Shown in pieces: positions 35,150 through 46,019 of a stretch of DNA of 64,000 bases; position 1 is the stretch's first letter; each line of letters begins with the position of its first letter. Source of the stretch: DATARH01 sp963773625 (GTDB lineage Bacteria; Pseudomonadota; Alphaproteobacteria; ATCC43930; CGMCC-115725); the NCBI GenBank assembly GCA_963773625.1, contig CAVZCJ010000022.1:1-64000 (forward strand), read 5' to 3'. The notes under the pieces are model-generated. The model saw nothing but the letters and a program-made list of their open reading frames with translations, was not told where the DNA came from and did no database searches. Made by a program: the position numbers and the translations under genes.

Positions 35150-35758
35150 ATGCCCGAACCCGAACGCGTCGATCGGCGCCGAACGGCCCTCATCGCTTAC
35201 GACGTCTGCCGGCGTGCGCTGACCCCGGCCGATCCGGCGCGGCGAACGGCGATGCGTCCCGTACTCGACGCCTGGATGCGGATGATCGCGGCCGCGCGGG
35301 CAGCAGGCGTGCCGGTGATCTACACGACACCGGTCAGCCGCTCCGACGGCGCCGACGTCGTCATGTTGCCGACCGACCTGTCAGCGGAAACCGGCGTGCC
35401 GCCACTCACCAACGGCATCGAAGGAACGCCCGAGGCGGGATTCCCCGAGGAAATTGCGCCGCGATCCGAGGATTACGTCTTCCTCAAGCGGCGGCCCAGC
35501 GCTTTCTACGGCACGGGCGTCGCCGAGCTCCTGCACATGCTGCGGCGGGACACGATCATCATCGGCGGCGGCGCCACCAACCGCGGTGTCGAGACAAGCG
35601 TGCGCGAGGCTTTCAACCTCGACATCGCCTCCATCGTGGTGCGCGAATGTTGTTGGAGCGGCGATGCGGCTGCCCACGCCTACAGTCTCGACAAGGCGAT
35701 GAAGATGTACGCGCGCATCCGCAGCCTCGACCAAATCGCTGCTATGCTGAAGGAATGA
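35150..35758 (+). CDS. isochorismatase-like hydrolase without the catalytic cysteine
   Basis: 202 residues of the cysteine-hydrolase superfamily fold. The N-terminal Asp (LIAYDVCR) and the Lys (FLKRRPSAFYGT) of the triad are present, but the motif that usually reads ATNxCV is ATNRGVETSVREAF, with Gly for Cys. Isochorismatase itself has Gly there, so a vinyl-ether or other non-thiol chemistry is possible. ATG at 35150 follows TAGGGAGATTGCC. Coupled to the amine oxidase gene. Confidence 0.88.
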   Translation: MPEPERVDRRRTALIAYDVCRRALTPADPARRTAMRPVLDAWMRMIAAARAAGVPVIYTTPVSRSDGADVVMLPTDLSAETGVPPLTNGIEGTPEAGFPEEIAPRSEDYVFLKRRPSAFYGTGVAELLHMLRRDTIIIGGGATNRGVETSVREAFNLDIASIVVRECCWSGDAAAHAYSLDKAMKMYARIRSLDQIAAMLKE

Positions 35759-35803
35759 GGGACGGCGGTTGCCGAGCGAAGTCAAATCGCGACGAGGGCT
35801 TTG

Positions 35804-36526
35804 ATGTTCTTCAGCCAAGATAGACGGCGCCGCAGAGGTGTATCGAGGCTGGCATGCGCGACCGGCCTTTCCCTCCTGCTCGTCGGCGTGCCGGCCGGGG
35901 CGCAGACCCCAGATCCGTTCCAATCGGCGCCGGTCACGACACCGGCGGCCCCCGCAGCGGCACCCGCTGCGCCGGCGCCTAGGCCCCGCCCGCAACCGCA
36001 TCATCCGGTCGAACCCGACCCCTATGCGACAATGCCTCCAAGCGCCTACGTACCGCCGCCCCCGCCCCCGGTGCCGAGCCTGCCGCCAACCGGCGTGATC
36101 TGGGCGCGTGTGCGCCAAGTCGCACAAGCCGATGGCATCAGCGTCCCGCTCGCCAGCGATCCGCCTTTCGATGTCTCAAGCGCATCGCCGCAATCTCGCA
36201 TGCTAGTCGGGGCTTGGGGACCCGGCGCCTGGCAAGGTATGGGGGACGACAAGCTGATTCTCATTATCCTCGGAGTCGATGGCGGCGCGAATGTCCACGG
36301 GGTGGTGGCCCGCAGTCTAGGTACGGAATGGTCCTATTTCAGCGCGCCAATGACGGGGAACGGTTTCTCCATCCACGTTCAGACGAGCTATGAAGCAAGC
36401 GGCCGTTTCAACACCACCCGCGCGCTCGAAGACGAATACTGGCAATTCGAGCTGCGTCCGGACGGCAGGCTCTATGGATCCCGCAGCTCCAGTCCCGCGA
36501 CCGTCGTCCTGGCCAAGCTGCAGTGA
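35804..36526 (+). CDS. exported Pro-rich hypothetical protein
   Basis: 240 residues. A Sec signal (ACATGLSLLLVGVPAGAQ, likely cut after AGA) is followed by a Pro/Ala-rich linker (residues 40-95) and a C-terminal globular domain (WSYFSAPMTGNGFSIHVQTS, FELRPDGRLYGSR). Probably periplasmic. No family recognised. It is followed at 47 bases by another exported protein. Confidence 0.75.
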   Translation: MFFSQDRRRRRGVSRLACATGLSLLLVGVPAGAQTPDPFQSAPVTTPAAPAAAPAAPAPRPRPQPHHPVEPDPYATMPPSAYVPPPPPPVPSLPPTGVIWARVRQVAQADGISVPLASDPPFDVSSASPQSRMLVGAWGPGAWQGMGDDKLILIILGVDGGANVHGVVARSLGTEWSYFSAPMTGNGFSIHVQTSYEASGRFNTTRALEDEYWQFELRPDGRLYGSRSSSPATVVLAKLQ

Positions 36527-36572
36527 CCGCAATCTCGGCATCCACGCCGGCACCGACGCACGGCTGACGGCG

Positions 36573-37373
36573 ATGAGCAAAACGCTCAGTATTGCCGCTT
36601 GCGTCGAGCGCCGGCCCGACCGGGCGACGACGAGGCGGACAGGTGTATCGCCGCGATTGATCATCGCCGCATTCGCATGGGCCACGGTTACAATTATTTC
36701 CATCGGCGCGCATGCCGAAAATACAGCCGCCGCACCGCCACCCGCCGAAGCAGAACCGGCGTGGTCGCTGGAGGATCGGCGCGAGATCCAGGAGGCGTTG
36801 ATCACACTCGGTCACCTACAAGGCGAGCCGGACGGAAATTTCGGATCACAAACGCCGGCGGCGATCAGGCAATTTCAGTCGTTCCAGGGAGAGGCCGAGA
36901 CCGGGACGCTAACCCAGGACGAACGTTACAAGCTGCTCAACATGGCCCGCCATCTGTTGCAGCTGCTGCAACCCGCGGCGGTTTCGCCCAAGGGAGTGAC
37001 CGCGGCTTCGCTGCGAGGAGGCCAACAGCGACTGGTGAAGGCGGCTGCTCTCGAAGCCGCAGGCGATTATAAAGAGGCAGCGTACTGGTACCGGCTTGCG
37101 GCAAGCGACGGCGAGGCAAAGGCCTTCACCAATCTCGGCACCCTGATGGTGCGAGGACAGGGGATCGACAAGCCCGACCCCTCCGCGGCGTATTTGCTGT
37201 GGTTAGCCGCGGCGGCCCGTGACGAACCGGTGGCGATGTTCGACCTTGGCACGATGTACGAGCGCGGCATTGGCGTCGCCGTCGATCTCGCCACGGCAAA
37301 GAAATGGTACGCCTGGGCCGGCGCGAAGGGCCACGCGCAAGCCCGCGACGCACTGAAGCGCCTTGGCGGTTAG
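36573..37373 (+). CDS. exported peptidoglycan-binding/Sel1-repeat protein
   Basis: 266 residues. After an N-terminal hydrophobic segment (LIIAAFAWATVTIISIGAHA) comes a PG_binding_1-like domain (EIQEALITLGHLQGEPDGNFGSQT, residues about 68-95), then Sel1-type repeats (DYKEAAYWYRLAASDGEAKAF, DLATAKKWYAWAGAKGHAQA). It likely anchors to the cell wall in the periplasm and scaffolds other proteins. The signal region is unusually far from the first Met (about 30 residues). Confidence 0.85.
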   Translation: MSKTLSIAACVERRPDRATTRRTGVSPRLIIAAFAWATVTIISIGAHAENTAAAPPPAEAEPAWSLEDRREIQEALITLGHLQGEPDGNFGSQTPAAIRQFQSFQGEAETGTLTQDERYKLLNMARHLLQLLQPAAVSPKGVTAASLRGGQQRLVKAAALEAAGDYKEAAYWYRLAASDGEAKAFTNLGTLMVRGQGIDKPDPSAAYLLWLAAAARDEPVAMFDLGTMYERGIGVAVDLATAKKWYAWAGAKGHAQARDALKRLGG

Positions 37374-37555
37374 CGAACGAATGTAGCCGCAAGACACGGC
37401 TCGATCAGCGCGAGGAACCCTCGATGGGTGCGCGGCCCGCCGGTTTTCGGCCGCGTGTCAGTTGCACGTAATATATTGGCGGACTTTTTCGTACGGCTTG
37501 CTTACATTGCCGGAAGGAGCTCCACCAAGAGAGCAATCAGAAACAGGGGAGGCGC

Positions 37556-39139
37556 ATGAGTACGTTAGTCGGTCAGAACGATAAGACCCGGAATCTCGGG
37601 CAGTTAACGCGCCGCGATCTGCTAGGGGTAGCGGCCGCGGGGCTGGTGGCCGGTGCGCCCGGCGTCGCCAGAGCCGCCGCTCCGGCGGACCAGCTGACCT
37701 GGGGCATCCACGTCTCGCTGACGCCGACCTGGTTCGATCCCGCGGAGACCCAGGGGATCATCACCCCGTTCATGGTGCTGTATGCGCTGCATGACGGAAT
37801 GGTGAAACCGATGCCCGACAAACTCCAGACGCCATGCCTTGCCGAGTCATGGACGGCTTCAGAAGACGGCTTGAGCTATACCTTCGTCATCCGCAAGGGC
37901 ACCATGTTCCATAACGGCGATCCGGTAACGTCGGACGACGTCAAGTTTTCGTTCGACCGTTACAAGGGTGCCGCGCACGATCTGATGAAGGCGCAGGTGG
38001 CGTCGATCGAGACCCCCGATCCCCAACACGTCATATTCAAGCTCAAGAAGCCGTGGCCCGATTTTCTAACGTTTTATTCGAGCGCCTCGGGCGCCGGCTG
38101 GATCGTGCCCAAGAAATATGTCGAGAAGGTCGGCGACGAGGGATTCAAGAACGCCCCAATTGGCGCTGGTCCCTACAAATTCGTCTCGTTCAAGCCCGGG
38201 CGTCGAACTGGTGCTCGAGGCCTTCGACGGCTATTGGCGCAAAAAGCCTGCCGTCAAGCGTCTGGTGATGAAGATGATCCCAGACGAGACGACGCGTCTG
38301 GCGGCGCTGAAGCAGGGCGAAATCGACATCGCCTACTCGATCCGCGGCGAACTGGCCGAGGAGTTGGCGAAAACTACCGGCCTGTCGCTTAAGCCGGTCG
38401 TCCTTCAAGGACCGAACTGGCTCTATTTCCCCGAGCAATGGGACCCGAAGTCACCGTGGAGCAACCTCAAGGTTCGCCAAGCCGTCAACTTTGCCATCGA
38501 TCGCGTCGGCATGAGCAAGGCGCTGTTCCTTGGCCACTGCAAGGTGACCAACAACGCCGTGGTGCCATACACGTTCGAGTACTACTGGCAGCCGCCCGAT
38601 GCGGTGTACGACCCAGCGAAGGCGAAAAAGCTGCTCGCCGACGCGGGCTACCCCAACGGATTTGACGCGGGTTGATGTATTGCGACAGCTCCTACGCCAA
38701 CATGGCGGAGGTGTCGGTCGACAACCTTCAGGCGATCGGCATCAAGATCCAGCTACAGCCGATCGAGCGAGCCGGCTTCTTCGCCGGCTATTCGAGCAAG
38801 AAATACGCGAAGGGCATCATCCAGGGCGCGAGCGCTGCTTTCGGCAACGCCGCGACGCGGATGGCCTCGTTCGTCGTCAAGGGCGGCGCGTTCTGCTACG
38901 GCAGCTATCCCGATATCGACGAGATCTACCCGCAGCAGGCCGACGAGACCGATCCGAAGAAGCGCACCGCGCTGCTCGATAAGATGCAGCAACTGGTCCA
39001 CGAGAAGGCGATGTATGCGCCGATTTGGCAGCTCGCCTTCCTCAACGGCATCGGGCCACGGGTCGGCGAGTCGTCGTTTGGTGCGATCCCGGGCTTTGCC
39101 TATACAGCGCCCTTCGAGGACATTACGATCAAGGCGTAG
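37556..39139 (+). pseudogene. peptide-type ABC transporter binding protein 1, two frameshifts
   Basis: An SBP_bac_5 family periplasmic binding protein with a Tat-like signal (RRDLLGVAAAGLVAG). The frame shifts near 38198-38200 (GGG run, one extra G) and near 38672. Alignment with the intact paralogue at 43103-44659 shows exactly where the frames should join (FKPGVELVLEA and FDAG-D). Repaired length is about 527 residues, normal. The first gene of a complete transporter operon. It could be functional if the indels are artefacts. Confidence 0.87.
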
Positions 39140-39180
39140 GCAAAAAGCGCGCCGAAGCGCGCCGGACGAACGAGGAGGCC

Positions 39181-40101
<921 letters not shown>

Positions 40102-40105
40102 CGCC

Positions 40106-41005
40106 ATGAGCAGCCCAGCAGACGTCATCCTCCTGCCATCGCGGGCGTCGCGCTTCACCTTTCTGAAATCTCTGCGCCGGGCGGACTTCCCGCTGATTCC
40201 GACGCTGATCCTCGGCGCGATCGCGCTGATCGCGGTGTTCGCCAATCAGCTGGCGCCGCATAACCCGGAGGTCGGCAGCCTAGTGGCGCGGTTCAAGCCG
40301 CCGTTCTGGATGGCTAAGGGCAGCACCCAATACCTGCTCGGCACCGACCAGCTCGGTCGTGATGTGCTCTCGCGGCTGATCTTCGGCGCACGCATCTCAA
40401 TGGTCGTCGGGTTCACCGCGGTCATCTTCGCCGGCTTCGTCGGGACCGCCCTTGGCATCATTTCAGGCTATCTTGGCGGCTGGGTCGACCAGGTCATCAT
40501 GCGCATCACCGATACCTGGCTGGCGCTGCCGGCGCTGACCTTCGCAATTTTCCTGGCCGCGATCGTCGGCCCCAGTATGTGGAACATCGTGATCATCCTC
40601 GGTCTGACCTATTGGACGCGCTATGCCCGTGTGATCCGCGGCGAGGTGCTCTCGCTCAAGGAACGGGAGTTCGTACGCCTGGCGATCGTGGCCGGATGTT
40701 CGCGACGGACGATCATGTGGCGCCACATCCTGCCGAACGTCATCAACACCGCCGTGGTGCTCGGCTCGCTAATGCTTGGCGTCGTCATCATCGCCGAGGC
40801 GTCGCTATCGTTCCTCGGCGTCGGCGTACCGCCGCCGGAGCCGGCCTGGGGCCTAATGCTGTCGGACGGCAAACAGGGCCTGATGGTCGGCTATTGGTGG
40901 CTGACCGTGTTCCCGGGCTGCTGCATCATGCTGATGGTGCTTTCGGCGAATCTGATCGGGGACTGGCTGCGCGTTAAGCTCGACCCCCAGCTGCGCCAGC
41001 TTTGA
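40106..41005 (+). CDS. ABC transporter permease, DppC/OppC type
   Basis: 299 residues with the OppC/DppC N-terminal domain, the LLGTDQLGRDVLSRLIFGAR signature and the EAA loop REFVRLAIVAGCSRRTIMWRHILPN. Six membrane helices. It pairs with the preceding permease. Three bases separate it from the ATPase gene. Confidence 0.95.
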   Translation: MSSPADVILLPSRASRFTFLKSLRRADFPLIPTLILGAIALIAVFANQLAPHNPEVGSLVARFKPPFWMAKGSTQYLLGTDQLGRDVLSRLIFGARISMVVGFTAVIFAGFVGTALGIISGYLGGWVDQVIMRITDTWLALPALTFAIFLAAIVGPSMWNIVIILGLTYWTRYARVIRGEVLSLKEREFVRLAIVAGCSRRTIMWRHILPNVINTAVVLGSLMLGVVIIAEASLSFLGVGVPPPEPAWGLMLSDGKQGLMVGYWWLTVFPGCCIMLMVLSANLIGDWLRVKLDPQLRQL

Positions 41006-41008
41006 CCG

Positions 41009-42031
41009 ATGTCCAGCGGCCCGCTGCTTGAGCTCGACCATCTTTCCACTCACTACATCGCGGGACAGGGAACCCGAATCGTCAGAGCGGTGGACGAGGT
41101 ATCGCTGCGCATCAACGCCGGCGAGACGCTGGGGATCGTCGGCGAGTCCGGTTCGGGAAAGAGCACCCTCGCCCTGACAATCCTGCGGGTGCTGCCGACG
41201 GCGGCCCGGATCGTCGGTGGGAGGATGATGTTCGAGGGCGAGGACCTGGTCCAGAAATCCGATGCCGAGATGCGCGAGGTCCGCGGCAAGCGGATCGCGA
41301 TGGTCCTACAGGACCCGATGGCATCGCTCAATCCGCTGTTCACGATCGGCGACCAAGTCGCCGAGCCGATCCGAGTTCACGAGAGAGCATCGCGCGCCTC
41401 GGCCTGGAGCCGGGCGCGCGATCTGCTCAAGGCGGTGCGCATTCCGGCTGCCGAGACCCGTGTCAAGCAGCACCCTCACGAAATGTCGGGGGGAATGCGG
41501 CAGCGCATCGTCGGCGCGATCGGGATGTCCTGCGAGCCGCGCCTGTTGATCGCCGACGAGCCGACCACCAGCCTCGATCTGACGATCCAGGCCCAATACC
41601 TCAACCTTTTGCGCGATCTGCAGCGCGAGCATGGTCTGGCCCTAATCTTCATCACGCACAATCTCGGCATTGTCGCCAAGATGTGCGATCAGCTCGCGGT
41701 GATGTATGCCGGACGGGTGGTCGAGTCGGGGCCGGTGTCGGAGATTTTCAACCGCCCGGTCCATCCCTACACCAAGGCGCTGCTCAACTCGATCCCACGA
41801 CTGACCGATACCGATCAACGGCTGACGGCGATCGAAGGTCAGCCACCGGATTTGGCCGCGCTGCCTCCCGGCTGCTCGTTTGCACCGCGCTGCGTCGAGG
41901 CCTTCGACCGTTGCCGCGCCGAGGCACCGCCGGAATTCAATCCAGGCACGCGGCACACGGCGCGCTGCTGGCTCGCGCCGACAGACCAGGCCGCGAGGTT
42001 CGATGGCGCCGTGCGTGCGGAGTCCGCTTGA
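41009..42031 (+). CDS. ABC transporter ATP-binding protein, DppD/OppD type
   Basis: 340 residues. Walker A GESGSGKST, Q-loop VLQDPMASLNPLFTIG, signature EMSGGMRQRI, Walker B LLIADEPTTSLD, and the C-terminal oligopeptide/dipeptide extension with its Cys cluster (CSFAPRCVEAFDRC). The signature is MSGGM rather than LSGGQ, normal for this group. Its TGA overlaps the ATG of the next ATPase gene (TGATG). Confidence 0.95.
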   Translation: MSSGPLLELDHLSTHYIAGQGTRIVRAVDEVSLRINAGETLGIVGESGSGKSTLALTILRVLPTAARIVGGRMMFEGEDLVQKSDAEMREVRGKRIAMVLQDPMASLNPLFTIGDQVAEPIRVHERASRASAWSRARDLLKAVRIPAAETRVKQHPHEMSGGMRQRIVGAIGMSCEPRLLIADEPTTSLDLTIQAQYLNLLRDLQREHGLALIFITHNLGIVAKMCDQLAVMYAGRVVESGPVSEIFNRPVHPYTKALLNSIPRLTDTDQRLTAIEGQPPDLAALPPGCSFAPRCVEAFDRCRAEAPPEFNPGTRHTARCWLAPTDQAARFDGAVRAESA

Positions 42032-43038
42032 TGGTGGTTCTCGAAGCTGAGGCGCTGACCAAGCATTTCCAGACCAAACGGGGGTTTTTCGGCGGCAGCC
42101 AGGGCGTGGTGCGCGCGGTCGACGGCATCTCCTTCAAGATCGAGCAGGGCCAGACGCTGGGCGTCGTCGGCGAGAGTGGCTGCGGCAAGACCACCACCGC
42201 CAAGCTGGTGCTCGGACTGGAAGAGCCAAGCGCCGGCTGCATCCGCTTCGAGGGCCGCGATCTGGCGACGCTCGACGCGCCAGGGCGCCGCAATTATCGC
42301 AAGTCGGTCCAGGCGGTGTTCCAGGACCCCTACGCGTCGCTCAACCCGCGCATGCGGATCCGCGACATCATCGCCGAACCGCTCGTTACCAACGAGCGGC
42401 TGCCAGTGGAGGCGGTAACGAAGCGGGTCCATGAGCTGCTCGACCTTGTCGGCCTTCCCCAGCGCGCCGCCGAGTTGTTTCCCCACGAATTCTCGGGCGG
42501 TCAGCGGCAGCGCATCGCGATCGCCCGAGCCCTGGCGCTATCGCCGAAGCTGATCGTCCTAGACGAGCCGGTTTCGGCGTTAGACGTTTCGATCCGCGCC
42601 CAGATTCTCAATTTGCTCCGCGATCTGCAGGCCCGGCTGGGTCTTTCCTACCTGTTCATCGCGCACGATCTGGCCGCCGTGGCTCATATGAGCCACACGG
42701 TCATCGTCATGTATCTGGGGAAGATCGTCGAAAGCGGCGAGGCGCGCCGGCTCGCCCTCGCGCCGAAGCATCCCTACACGGCGGCACTGTTTTCGGCCGC
42801 CCTGCCAAGCCATCCCGACGAGCGGCGCGAGGAAATCATTCTGCCGGGCGAAGTGCCGAGCCCGCTCAACCCGCCCGACGGCTGCCGCTTCCATCCGCGC
42901 TGCCCGCAAGCCATGGCGATGTGCGGCGAGCAAGTGCCACAGCTCACCGATGTCGAAGGCCGGATGGTCGCCTGCCACCTCTTCACCAGCACGCCGGCGG
43001 ACACACCCGCCGCGCCGATTCCCGCCGCCGTCGCCTAA
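42031..43038 (+). CDS. ABC transporter ATP-binding protein, DppF/OppF type
   Basis: 335 residues. Walker A GESGCGKTT, Q-loop VFQDPYASLNPRM, signature EFSGGQRQRI, Walker B LIVLDEPVSALD, and a C-terminal CRFHPRCPQAMAMC cluster. It forms the heterodimeric motor with the preceding ATPase. Translationally coupled to it by a one-base overlap. Confidence 0.95.
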   Translation: MVVLEAEALTKHFQTKRGFFGGSQGVVRAVDGISFKIEQGQTLGVVGESGCGKTTTAKLVLGLEEPSAGCIRFEGRDLATLDAPGRRNYRKSVQAVFQDPYASLNPRMRIRDIIAEPLVTNERLPVEAVTKRVHELLDLVGLPQRAAELFPHEFSGGQRQRIAIARALALSPKLIVLDEPVSALDVSIRAQILNLLRDLQARLGLSYLFIAHDLAAVAHMSHTVIVMYLGKIVESGEARRLALAPKHPYTAALFSAALPSHPDERREEIILPGEVPSPLNPPDGCRFHPRCPQAMAMCGEQVPQLTDVEGRMVACHLFTSTPADTPAAPIPAAVA

Positions 43039-43102
43039 GGCAAGGCGCCGCGTGAACCAATAAGACGCCGCGCCGCCGCGGCGAGATTCGAGGGGAGACG
43101 CA

Positions 43103-44659
43103 ATGAACAGGCTGTTGCAGCAATTCCGCCAGCTGGCTCTGCTCGCGGCACTCGCCGCCGGCGCGACCGGCGTGACGGCGGCGACCGCCGCCGCCGACCA
43201 GAAGGAGCCATCGGGTCGGGCGGTGATGGCGTGGCACGTGACGATTTCACCGGCCTGGTTCGATCCATCGACCGCGCCGCCGCAGATCACGCCGTTCGGC
43301 ATGCTGTACGCGATCCACGATGCGCTGGTGCGCCCCTATCCCGGCCAGAAGATGGGGCCGAGCCTCGCCGAATCCTGGTCCGAGAGCCCCGATGGTCTCG
43401 TCTACGAATTCAAGCTGCGCCCCAACCTGCACTTTCACAACGGCGACCCGCTGACTACCGAAGACGTCAAGTTCAGCTTCGACCGCTATAAGGGCGCCTC
43501 AGCGAAAATCCTCCACGACCACGTTTCCGAGGTGGAGATCGTCGATCCGCGCGTCGTGCGCTTTCATCTGAAGGAGCCGTGGCCCGATTTCATGACCTTT
43601 TTCGGGACGACCGCCAGCGCCGCCGGCATCGTACTGCCCAAGAAATACATGACTGAGGTCGGTGACGACGGTTTCAAGAAGCATCCGATCGGCGCGGGAC
43701 CCTACAAGTTCGTCAGCAACACGCCGGGGATCGAGGTGGTGCTCGAGGCCTTCCCCGACTATTGGCGGCGCGTCCCCAACGTGAAGACGCTTGTGATGCG
43801 CAGCGTACCCGACGCGACCACTCGCGCCCTGATGCTGAAAACCGGCGAGGCCGACATCGCCTATGCGCTCGACGGCCCCGATGCGGAGGGCCTGCAGGAG
43901 ACGCCGGGCATCAGGATCGTGGCGACCAAGCATGCCTCGATCTTCTGGATCGACTTCGCCAAGCAGTGGGACCCGAACTCGCCGTGGCATGACATCCGGG
44001 TACGTCAGGCGGTCAACTATGCGCTCGACCGCAAGGGGATCAGCCACGCCGCGTGCCTCGATTTCTGTCCGCCGGCCGGCGTCATCGTGCCGCGGGTGAT
44101 GGATTTCGCCTTGCAGGTCGAGCCGCCGCCTTACGATCCGGCGAAGGCGAAGCAGCTGCTCGCCGACGCCGGGTACCCGAACGGCTTCGACGCTGGAGAC
44201 TTTGCCGCGATCCCGGGCTTTCCGACCGTCGCCGACGCGGTGGTCAACGACCTCAACGCGGTCGGCATCCGCGTCAAATACCTGCAGATGGAACGCGCGA
44301 CGTTCTACGCCAACTGGCTGCAAAAGAAGCTGCCGGCGATCTATATGGCAGCGGCGGGCAATTCTGGAAACGCCGCAAGCAGGGTCGATTCCTTTATCTA
44401 CTCGAAAGGCGCCTACGCCAATGGCGGCTATCCCGACATCGACGACCTGTTCCTGAAGCAGGCGAGCGAACGGGACGTCAAGGAGCGCGAGGCCATACTC
44501 TTCAAGATCCAGCAGCTCACGATCGACCGCGCCATGTTCGCGCCGATCATGGATCTGCGCGCGCTGATGGGGGTTGGGCCGCGCGTCACCAGAGATACGA
44601 TCACCGATGTATGGATGAGCCCGTTTCCGTCATACGAGGATATGGAGATCAAGAATTAA
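43103..44659 (+). CDS. peptide-type ABC transporter binding protein 2
   Basis: 518 residues, intact. A Sec signal (LALLAALAAGATGVTAATAAA) and an SBP_bac_5 body: FHNGDPLTTEDVKFSFDRYK, IGAGPYKFVSNTPGIEVVLE and VRQAVNYALDRKGISHAA. It is a clear paralogue of the binding protein at the head of the operon. Two binding proteins at either end suggest broadened substrate range or a duplication after which the first copy decays. Ligand unknown (peptide, opine or glutathione-like families are all possible). Confidence 0.94.
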   Translation: MNRLLQQFRQLALLAALAAGATGVTAATAAADQKEPSGRAVMAWHVTISPAWFDPSTAPPQITPFGMLYAIHDALVRPYPGQKMGPSLAESWSESPDGLVYEFKLRPNLHFHNGDPLTTEDVKFSFDRYKGASAKILHDHVSEVEIVDPRVVRFHLKEPWPDFMTFFGTTASAAGIVLPKKYMTEVGDDGFKKHPIGAGPYKFVSNTPGIEVVLEAFPDYWRRVPNVKTLVMRSVPDATTRALMLKTGEADIAYALDGPDAEGLQETPGIRIVATKHASIFWIDFAKQWDPNSPWHDIRVRQAVNYALDRKGISHAACLDFCPPAGVIVPRVMDFALQVEPPPYDPAKAKQLLADAGYPNGFDAGDFAAIPGFPTVADAVVNDLNAVGIRVKYLQMERATFYANWLQKKLPAIYMAAAGNSGNAASRVDSFIYSKGAYANGGYPDIDDLFLKQASERDVKEREAILFKIQQLTIDRAMFAPIMDLRALMGVGPRVTRDTITDVWMSPFPSYEDMEIKN

Positions 44660-44864
44660 CGTCAGAGCGCCTCGGCCGTGATGTTCTGGGCGGGCTCAGC
44701 GTAGGCCAAGGCCGTTTGACGAGTTTTCGGGCCTGCCGGCCGGATCCATGGCGGGGGAACGACCGGCGCCCGGCGGTTGGCGAGCGCGGATCGGGAAATT
44801 CTCAACAAATCTCCGGGTCCCCGTCGTAATGTAAGGGAGAAATCGCATCCTCCCGGACACGATC

Positions 44865-46019
44865 ATGCGGACCGCGCGAACCGCAAAACCGCAAACCAAG
44901 TGGCACGACACCAGTGAGACGAAACCCGGCTTCCCGACGCCGCCCAGGCGAAGCGGTGAAGGGCGGAGCAGGCGCCCGTTCGCAACCAATCGGCTCGTGC
45001 GGAGCGGTGTCCCCCTCGAGGCACGCATCGCCGCGCTAAGACAGCACGGCAACTTCGCGATCGCCTATTCGGCGACCATCCAACCCGGCTTGGAGCATTT
45101 CGGCGACGAGCGGGGCTTTATTGCCTACCGACGCCTAGCTGGTGTGGCCCACGCCCTCGGCGAGCCGATCGCCCCGGCAGATAATCGAGAGGAGCTGATT
45201 AGCCGGTTCATCGCCGAAAAGGGCGATATCTGCTGGTGGCAGATATCGCAGCCCCTCGCCAAGGTATTGGCTGGGCGGGGGTTTCTAGTCAATCAACTGG
45301 GGGTCGAGTTGCGGGTGCAATTGTCAAACTACACCTTCGCTGGCCCGACGAAGCGCAATTTTCGCCGCGCGTTGGCGATTAGCCGAGAGCGCGGTGACAG
45401 CCTCTACGAAACCTCATTAGGCTCCATCGATCCAAGCGCGCTTGCCGAAGTATCCGATAGCTGGCGACGAACACGTACGGTCCGCAACCACGAAATGGGT
45501 TTTCTCGTCCGGCCGGTGGTGCTGACCGACGAGCCGGGGGTACGGAAATTTGTGGCGTTCGACCGCGATCGGCACGTAGCCGGTTTCGCCTTCTTCGACC
45601 CCGTTTTTCAGAGCGGCCTCCCGGTGGGCTATTTGTGCTCGGCCAAGCGGACGAAAGAGACGGCTCACCCGTTGCTCGGTCACGCCCTTACCGCTTGCGC
45701 CATCGAAAGCTTCAAAGAGGAAGGCAAGGCTACACTCTTTCTGGGCCTTTCCCCCGGTAGCTTCGCCGGAAGCGATCAATTTGGTCATAGCTGGCAGGCA
45801 ACGCGGACCCTCAGTTTTTGTTACCAAAGCAGGTGGTTTAATCGGCACGTTTATTCGCTAAAGGGCCTTTGCGAGTATAAGGCGGCATTTGGCGGCAGCG
45901 AGGAACCCGCCTATTTCGCCTACAATAGACGCCCCGGGGTTGGGCACCTGCTCTCGCTAGCCAAGGCATGCAATGTCGTAGGAAGCGGGGGTGATCAGGC
46001 GGCGCCGACCGCGACGTAA
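44865..46019 (+). CDS. soluble phosphatidylglycerol lysyltransferase-like (DUF2156) protein
   Basis: 384 residues with the DUF2156/MprF C-terminal double-GNAT fold: FGDERGFIAYRRLAGVAHAL, the EKGDICWWQI segment, RNFRRALAISRERGD, and VAGFAFFDPVFQSGLPVGY. Unlike MprF it has no membrane flippase domain, so it may aminoacylate a lipid as a soluble enzyme or act on another substrate. Its end overlaps the convergent cyclase gene by 25 bases. Start at ATG 44865 after GGGAGA, about 35 bases off; the first 45 residues are low-complexity and may be untranslated. Confidence 0.83.
   Translation: MRTARTAKPQTKWHDTSETKPGFPTPPRRSGEGRSRRPFATNRLVRSGVPLEARIAALRQHGNFAIAYSATIQPGLEHFGDERGFIAYRRLAGVAHALGEPIAPADNREELISRFIAEKGDICWWQISQPLAKVLAGRGFLVNQLGVELRVQLSNYTFAGPTKRNFRRALAISRERGDSLYETSLGSIDPSALAEVSDSWRRTRTVRNHEMGFLVRPVVLTDEPGVRKFVAFDRDRHVAGFAFFDPVFQSGLPVGYLCSAKRTKETAHPLLGHALTACAIESFKEEGKATLFLGLSPGSFAGSDQFGHSWQATRTLSFCYQSRWFNRHVYSLKGLCEYKAAFGGSEEPAYFAYNRRPGVGHLLSLAKACNVVGSGGDQAAPTAT

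Noticed and set aside
36984..37060. Intrinsic terminator inside the Sel1 gene
   Set aside because: The stem-like stretch lies in a coding region with no T-run.
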